A stretch of DNA of 64,000 nt from assembly GCA_016787805.1 (NCBI GenBank), contig JAEUTY010000048.1, positions 18,170 to 82,169 of the forward strand, read 5' to 3'. The stretch comes from Flavobacterium sp. (lineage in GTDB: Bacteria; Bacteroidota; Bacteroidia; Flavobacteriales; Flavobacteriaceae). Both the position numbers and the translations under genes were made by a program. The first letter of the stretch is position 1, and every line of letters starts with the position of its first letter. Below are positions 59,785 to 64,000 of this stretch, in pieces. Below the pieces are notes generated by a model. The model was not told the origin of the DNA, searched no databases, and worked only from the letters and a program-made list of their open reading frames with translations.

Positions 59785-60711
59785 TTAGGAGTCTATTTTT
59801 TTTAAATAAATAATTGAAGATTTATCGCAACTAACTTCACTTTCAAAGAAAATGACTTGGTCATTATAGTTTGCTTCAATCAAATAATGGCTTCCTCTGA
59901 AATACGATTTAACAACTGTAACTTTCAAATCCGACTTTTCAACCACTTTCAATTGATGTGGATAAATGAAGTATGTTTTCCCTTTGATTAGCATTTCATT
60001 TACATCTCCAAAAAGCGACGCAACATATTTATTTTTAGGATTTTCATAAACGAATTTAGGAGTTCCTTTTTCGATAACTTTACCATCTTTCATCACCAAA
60101 ACTTCATTGGCAAACGATAGCACATCAGTGCTGTCGTGCGTAGCTACAATGCAGGTAATTTGCTTTTCTTTTAGGTAAGCAAACAGTTTTCGTCGCAAAC
60201 TATTTTTTCTAAAATTGTCAATATGACTAAAAGGTTCATCCAAAAGAAGTAGCTCGGGCTCCAGTGCCAAAACTCTGGCTAAAGCAACTCGTTGCATTTG
60301 TCCACCACTCAAATTTTTAGCTTTTGTAGTAGCAAATTCGGTCATTTCAACAATTTCCAACAACTCCATCACTCTAATTTTTTTCTTTTCTGGATAAATA
60401 TTAGAAAGGTATTTCCCAACATTTTCGGCTACTGTGATGAAAGGCATCAAATCGAAATCTTGTGCTAAATATTTCATCGAATCCACTCCAGGAATCAAGT
60501 TGAATTTTGGACCTAAAACTTCTACATCATTCCAAAATATCTGGCCTTTATCCAAGTCATACAAACCATAAATCAATTTGAGCAAAGTGCTTTTTCCACA
60601 ACCACTTTCGCCAATTACTGCCAAAGTCTTACATGAATCAAGATCAAAACTAATTTTTGATAAAGTAATTTCTTTTAAATAAGAAAAAGATAGATTTTGG
60701 ACCGTTAACAT
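59785..60711 (-). CDS. ABC transporter ATP-binding protein without a neighbouring permease
   Basis: 308 residues. Walker A AVIGESGCGKSTLLKLIYGL, Q-loop SMKYLAQDFDLMPFITVAEN, signature LSGGQMQRVALARVLALEPE, Walker B LLLLDEPFSHID and H-loop CIVATHDSTDV, followed by a C-terminal TOBE-like extension (about residues 225-308, MLIKGKTYFIYPHQLKVVEK) as in maltose- or ion-type importer ATPases. No permease or binding protein gene lies next to it, so the substrate cannot be told. Stop codon is at 59785; promoter features were not identified. Confidence 0.85.
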   Translation of the reverse strand: MLTVQNLSFSYLKEITLSKISFDLDSCKTLAVIGESGCGKSTLLKLIYGLYDLDKGQIFWNDVEVLGPKFNLIPGVDSMKYLAQDFDLMPFITVAENVGKYLSNIYPEKKKIRVMELLEIVEMTEFATTKAKNLSGGQMQRVALARVLALEPELLLLDEPFSHIDNFRKNSLRRKLFAYLKEKQITCIVATHDSTDVLSFANEVLVMKDGKVIEKGTPKFVYENPKNKYVASLFGDVNEMLIKGKTYFIYPHQLKVVEKSDLKVTVVKSYFRGSHYLIEANYNDQVIFFESEVSCDKSSIIYLKKIDS

Positions 60712-60885
60712 TTGTAAAAAAATTGCATCGCCAACAAATATAATAAATTAACTCGAGGATTCTTTTCACGTGATTTTAGCATAATATACTCAAATTTAAA
60801 AAAATGTCAATTTGGCAGTCATTTCTTTTTGGTATCGATTTTGACTAATGTATTGCACAAATTGTTTAACCAAAAAGTTCAAAAT

Positions 60886-62772
60886 ATGTCAACAGGAAAA
60901 ATTAATGTTTCAGTAGAAAACATTTTCCCTTTAATCAAGAAATTTTTATACAGCGATCACGAAATTTTCCTACGTGAATTAGTTTCGAATGCCACGGATG
61001 CAACTTTAAAACTAAAACATTTAACCAGTATTGGAGATGCCAATGTCGAATACGGCAACCCAATGATTGAAGTCAAAATTGATAAAGAAGGTAAAAAATT
61101 GCACATCATCGACCAAGGTTTAGGAATGACAGCTGAAGAAGTGGAGAAATACATCAACCAAGTCGCTTTTTCAGGTGCTGAAGAATTTTTAGAAAAATAC
61201 AAAGATTCGGCTAAAGATGCTGGAATTATCGGTCACTTTGGTCTTGGTTTCTATTCCGCTTTTATGGTAGCTGAAAAAGTAGAAATCATTACTAAATCCT
61301 ATAAAGACGATCCTGCTGCACATTGGACGTGTGATGGAAGTCCAGAATTCACATTAGAACCACACGACAAAACCGAACGCGGAACCGAAATCATTCTTCA
61401 CATTGCAGAAGATTCTGTAGAGTTTTTGGAAGAATTTAAAATCCGTGAGTTGTTGACCAAATACAACAAATTCATGCCAATTCCGATTAAGTTCGGAACC
61501 AAAAAAGAAGCACTTCCAAAGCCAGAAGATGCTCCAGAAGATTATAAAACAGAGTACAAAGAAGTTGATAACATCATCAACAACCCAAATCCAGCTTGGA
61601 CCAAACAACCTGTCGATTTGACGGATGAAGATTATAAAAATTTCTACCGCGAATTGTATCCTATGCAATTCGAAGAACCACTATTCAACATTCATCTCAA
61701 TGTAGATTATCCGTTCAACTTAACTGGAATTCTATATTTTCCGAAAATGTCATCTGATTTGCAATTGCAAAAAGACAAAATTCAATTGTACCAAAATCAG
61801 GTGTATGTTACCGATAACGTTGAAGGAATTGTACCTGAATTTTTAGTGATGTTAAAAGGAGTTATTGATTCGCCCGATATTCCATTGAATGTTTCGCGTT
61901 CGTACTTACAAGCCGACGGAAATGTAAAGAAAATCTCGAATTACATCACCCGTAAAGTTGCCGATAAACTCAAATCGCTCTTCAACGAAAACCGCGAAGA
62001 TTTTGAGAAAAAATGGAACGACATCAAAATTGTATTGGAATACGGAATGCTTTCAGAACCAAAATTCTACGAAAAAGCAGGCGATTTCGTTTTGTATCCA
62101 ACCGTAGAAGACAAATATTATACGCTAGCCGAATTGAAAGAAGCTATCACCGCGAATCAAACCGACAAAAACGGAAAATTAGTGGTATTATACGCTTCTA
62201 ATAAAGACGCACAACACAGCTACATCGACATTGCTAAAGAAAAAGGCTATGAAGTAGTGTTGTTAGATTCGCCTATCGTGTCACATTTAATCCAAAAATT
62301 AGAAACCGATAACGAAAACCTAACGTTCACTCGTGTCGACTCGGATCATATCGATAAATTAATCCAAAAAGAAGACACACAAATTTCAAAACTGTCGGAA
62401 GAAGAACAAACCAATTTAAAAACCGTTTTAGAAGAAATTGTTCCAAAAACCAATTATAGTGTACAATTAGAACCAATGGACAGTTCGGCAGCACCTTTCA
62501 TGATTACCCAACCTGAATTCATGCGAAGAATGAAAGAGATGTCGCAAACGGGCGGTGGCGGCATGTTCGGCATGGGCAACTTCCCCGAAATGTACAATTT
62601 GGTAGTCAACACCAATAGCGATTTAGCAACAACCATTTTAAACACCGAAGACAAATCAGCACAAGAAAGTTTGGTCAAACAAGCCTTAGACTTAGCTAAA
62701 ATCTCTCAAGGATTACTCAAAGGCGAAGAACTTACTGCTTTTGTCAAACGAAGTTTCGATCTTATAAAATAA
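60886..62772 (+). CDS. htpG: Molecular chaperone HtpG (Hsp90)
   Basis: 628 residues from ATG 60886, giving the family's usual start MSTGKINVSVENIFPLIKKF; a frame 19 codons longer exists. The ATPase domain has IFLRELVSNATDATLKLKHL, LHIIDQGLGMTAEEVEKYIN, and GIIGHFGLGFYSAFMVAEKV. The middle domain has PLNVSRSYLQADGNVKK and the C-terminal dimer domain ends LTAFVKRSFDLIK. It is slightly longer than E. coli HtpG (624). Close to the C-terminus is a Gly/Met-rich stretch (TGGGGMFGMGNF). Followed by a strong terminator. Confidence 0.96.
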   Translation: MSTGKINVSVENIFPLIKKFLYSDHEIFLRELVSNATDATLKLKHLTSIGDANVEYGNPMIEVKIDKEGKKLHIIDQGLGMTAEEVEKYINQVAFSGAEEFLEKYKDSAKDAGIIGHFGLGFYSAFMVAEKVEIITKSYKDDPAAHWTCDGSPEFTLEPHDKTERGTEIILHIAEDSVEFLEEFKIRELLTKYNKFMPIPIKFGTKKEALPKPEDAPEDYKTEYKEVDNIINNPNPAWTKQPVDLTDEDYKNFYRELYPMQFEEPLFNIHLNVDYPFNLTGILYFPKMSSDLQLQKDKIQLYQNQVYVTDNVEGIVPEFLVMLKGVIDSPDIPLNVSRSYLQADGNVKKISNYITRKVADKLKSLFNENREDFEKKWNDIKIVLEYGMLSEPKFYEKAGDFVLYPTVEDKYYTLAELKEAITANQTDKNGKLVVLYASNKDAQHSYIDIAKEKGYEVVLLDSPIVSHLIQKLETDNENLTFTRVDSDHIDKLIQKEDTQISKLSEEEQTNLKTVLEEIVPKTNYSVQLEPMDSSAAPFMITQPEFMRRMKEMSQTGGGGMFGMGNFPEMYNLVVNTNSDLATTILNTEDKSAQESLVKQALDLAKISQGLLKGEELTAFVKRSFDLIK

Positions 62773-62792
62773 AAACACCATCTATGAAACTA

Positions 62793-62825
62793 AAACCTGT
62801 TAATGAAAGTTAACAGGTTTTTTCT
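62793..62825 (+). terminator. Terminator of htpG
   Basis: AAACCTGTTAA (62793-62803) pairs with TTAACAGGTTT (62810-62820), six-base loop, then TTTTC. It is 20 bases after the stop codon. Confidence 0.85.
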
Positions 62826-63149
62826 TTGAGCTTCCCCCGATAGACTAAAACAAGTTTGAAAAACGTAGCTTTTAGCTAATCGGGGGCGTGCCCCAATTGA
62901 ACAGTACATTTGTATACAATAGAAAATACGATTAAGTTCAATTGGGTCGGGATCTTCGCTGTATCTTTTGCTCCATTGCATTACACAAAAGGATGCCGCT
63001 ACTATCCCTCACGCAAACGTTTAGCAGTCATAAGAACTTCAACATTCAACATTTCTTGAATTTTGAACAACGAATCAATTTAAAACAAGAAATCCTGTCT
63101 AACTAGACAGACTTTTGCTTCGCCAGTTCGCTATCGCTCGGGTCAAAAG
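62826..63149. other. Gene-free stretch with several inverted repeats
   Basis: No coding frame or known RNA. CCCCCGAT and CTAAAA (62834-62850) pair with TTTTAG and ATCGGGGG (62870-62886) around a three-base internal loop on each side. CCCAATTGAAC (62892-62902) pairs with GTTCAATTGGG (62936-62946). These lie just before a structured element (62944-63015) and beyond the 5S-like unit, so they may belong to the tail of the rRNA transcript, read leftwards. CTGTCTA-AC-TAGACAG (63095-63110) is a diverged copy of the 5S terminator. Confidence 0.5.
62944..63015 (-). ncRNA. Structured intergenic element, second copy
   Basis: On the minus strand GGGATAGTAGCGGCATCC is followed by TTTTGTGTAATGCAATGG and closes with AAAAGATACAGCGAAGATCC, CGACC. 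The box order (GATAG-A-xGG, a variable loop, then GATA-AGCG) follows that of the element at 17814-17955, though the loop is shorter. The same caution applies: possible member of a class such as flavo-1, untested here. Confidence 0.45.
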
Positions 63150-63257
63150 AAGGCGGCGACATACTCTCCCATCTCGTCTTTCGGGACGAGACAATACCAT
63201 CTGCGCAATCGGGCTTAACTTCCCCGCCTAGACGGGTGGTCAGCCGTGAGCCCCGAC
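63150..63257 (-). pseudogene. Degenerate 5S rRNA-like copy
   Basis: Three blocks match the intact 5S gene 216 bases away: AAGGCGGCGACATACTCTCC and CAT (63150 onwards), a 27-base block in the middle from TACCATCTGCGCAATCGGG to AACTT, and GTGAGCCCCGAC (63246-63257). Between them, two segments are replaced by unrelated hairpin-forming DNA (TCTCGTC-GACGAGA, and CCCGCC-GACGGG) and the 5' arm of helix I is missing. The conserved loop sequence around CGAAC is lost, so it should not be a working 5S rRNA. It looks like an old tandem duplicate changed by conversion or insertion. Confidence 0.65.
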
Positions 63258-63332
63258 ATTTGAAATTAAGAGGAGGGAGCCCAGTGGGCTTCAGGTACGC
63301 GAACTTTAGTTCGCAAATAATTATAAAACAAG

Positions 63333-63358
63333 AAAGCCTGTCTAGTTAGACAGGCTTT
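63333..63358 (-). terminator. Terminator hairpin of the intact 5S rRNA gene
   Basis: AAAGCCTGTCTA (63333-63344) and TAGACAGGCTTT (63347-63358) are perfect inverted arms. It is seven bases past the 3' end of the 5S gene in the direction of transcription. Confidence 0.75.
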
Positions 63359-63365
63359 CCAAAAG

Positions 63366-63472
63366 AAGGCGGCGACATACTCTCCCACATGCTTGCAGTA
63401 CCATCTGCGCAATCGGGCTTAACTTCTCTGTTCGAGATGGGAAGAGGTGAGCCCCGACGCAATAACCACCTT
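63366..63472 (-). rRNA. rrf: 5S ribosomal RNA
   Basis: 107 bases, read leftwards. The helix I arms AAGGTGG (63472-63466) and CCGCCTT (63372-63366) pair, with one G-U. The conserved CCCATCTCGAACAGAGAAGT and AAGCCCGATTGCGCAGATGG stretches are in place on the minus strand. It follows the 23S gene by about 180 bases, the normal order. Confidence 0.95.
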
Positions 63473-63473
63473 A

Positions 63474-63600
63474 AGTTTTTAGTGATTAGCGCTTAGTCAT
63501 TAGTAATTAGCTTTTAATTCTAATCACTTCTTACTATTTACTATTCACTGGCAGCTTCGCTGCAAATATCTTAACATACTGAGATAAAAATTATTTTTCG
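63474..63600. repeat. Degenerate repeat in the 23S-5S spacer
   Basis: TTAGTGATTAGCGCTTAGTC and ATTAGTAATTAGC, then TTACTATTTACTATTCAC, repeat short words with a period of about 7-10 bases. No gene is present in the spacer. Confidence 0.45.
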
Positions 63601-63608
63601 AAAGAGTC

Positions 63609-63643
63609 CTTTGCTCTCTCGTTAGTAAAACGAGAGAGCAAAG
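63609..63643 (-). other. 15-bp perfect hairpin after 23S rRNA
   Basis: CTTTGCTCTCTCGTT (63609-63623) pairs without mismatch with AACGAGAGAGCAAAG (63629-63643), loop of five bases. It lies just past the 23S 3' end and before 5S, so it is likely a processing signal for a double-strand-specific RNase rather than a terminator, since 5S follows. Confidence 0.55.
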
Positions 63644-63649
63644 AAGCGA

Positions 63650-64000
<351 letters not shown>

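Noticed and set aside
62826-63365. tRNA gene near the rRNA operon
   Set aside because: I could not form a cloverleaf with a T-loop TTC and acceptor stem; the stems present fit the elements described.

Overview
The window is a chromosomal segment of a member of the Bacteroidota, almost certainly family Flavobacteriaceae and probably Flavobacterium. The evidence is AT-rich DNA, -7 boxes of the form TAnnTTTG, many lipoproteins with SCKK/SCSK-type lipoboxes, type IX secretion (T9SS) C-terminal sorting domains, SusC-like TonB receptors with carboxypeptidase-like N-termini, DUF3276 and DUF4249 proteins, a dual cyclophilin-FKBP immunophilin and a flavobacterial-type rRNA 3' end. I saw no transposase, integrase, phage gene, CRISPR array or tRNA gene.

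Layout. 1-20.8 kb is mainly core: yajC, a DUF1573 lipoprotein and nusB; leucine dehydrogenase; an MsbA-like ABC exporter with a PUR-like protein; a CsaA-like protein; an immunophilin; trmD and rplS; NADP-isocitrate dehydrogenase; a PagL-like lipid A deacylase; a TonB receptor/DUF4249 pair; thiamine pyrophosphokinase; uvrB. 20.9-35.6 kb is an accessory block of exported proteins built around a one-protein hybrid two-component regulator (27619-30366). It holds two tandem secreted paralogues ending in a DnaJ-like Cys motif, a YGxYN-repeat protein, and a tightly packed downstream run of lipoprotein, OmpA-like, DUF4082, seven-repeat and IGINTTTP-type surface proteins. 35.9-38.7 kb is core again (GNAT, folD, ffh).

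38.8-46.4 kb is a cell-surface signalling island: an ECF sigma factor, a T9SS-sorted secreted protein, a FecR-type anti-sigma factor and a TonB receptor with an STN signalling domain, plus a divergent pair of lipoproteins sharing a C-terminal domain. A bipartite element (GTAGGGT, 12 bp, A-A-C/A-TGTT) precedes three transcription units here, with a variant after the TonB gene. I propose it is the promoter recognised by this sigma factor, so the lipoproteins would belong to the same regulon. 46.4-62.8 kb mixes core genes (argS, fabH, htpG) with large exported proteins: a 1525-residue nine-repeat T9SS type B protein, an outer-membrane beta-barrel receptor and an S9 peptidase.

The right end (62.8-64 kb) is the 3' end of an rRNA operon read leftwards: partial 23S, a 15-bp hairpin, an intact 5S and its terminator, then a degenerate second 5S-like copy with two replaced segments, and a structured element that may recur at 17.8 kb. 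Intergenic regions repeatedly hold short-period degenerate repeats of different units. The points most worth following are the proposed ECF regulon, two 20-bp dyads (18/20 identical) in front of the secreted genes at 22374 and 25291, and TGTTACA repeats flanking the hybrid regulator.
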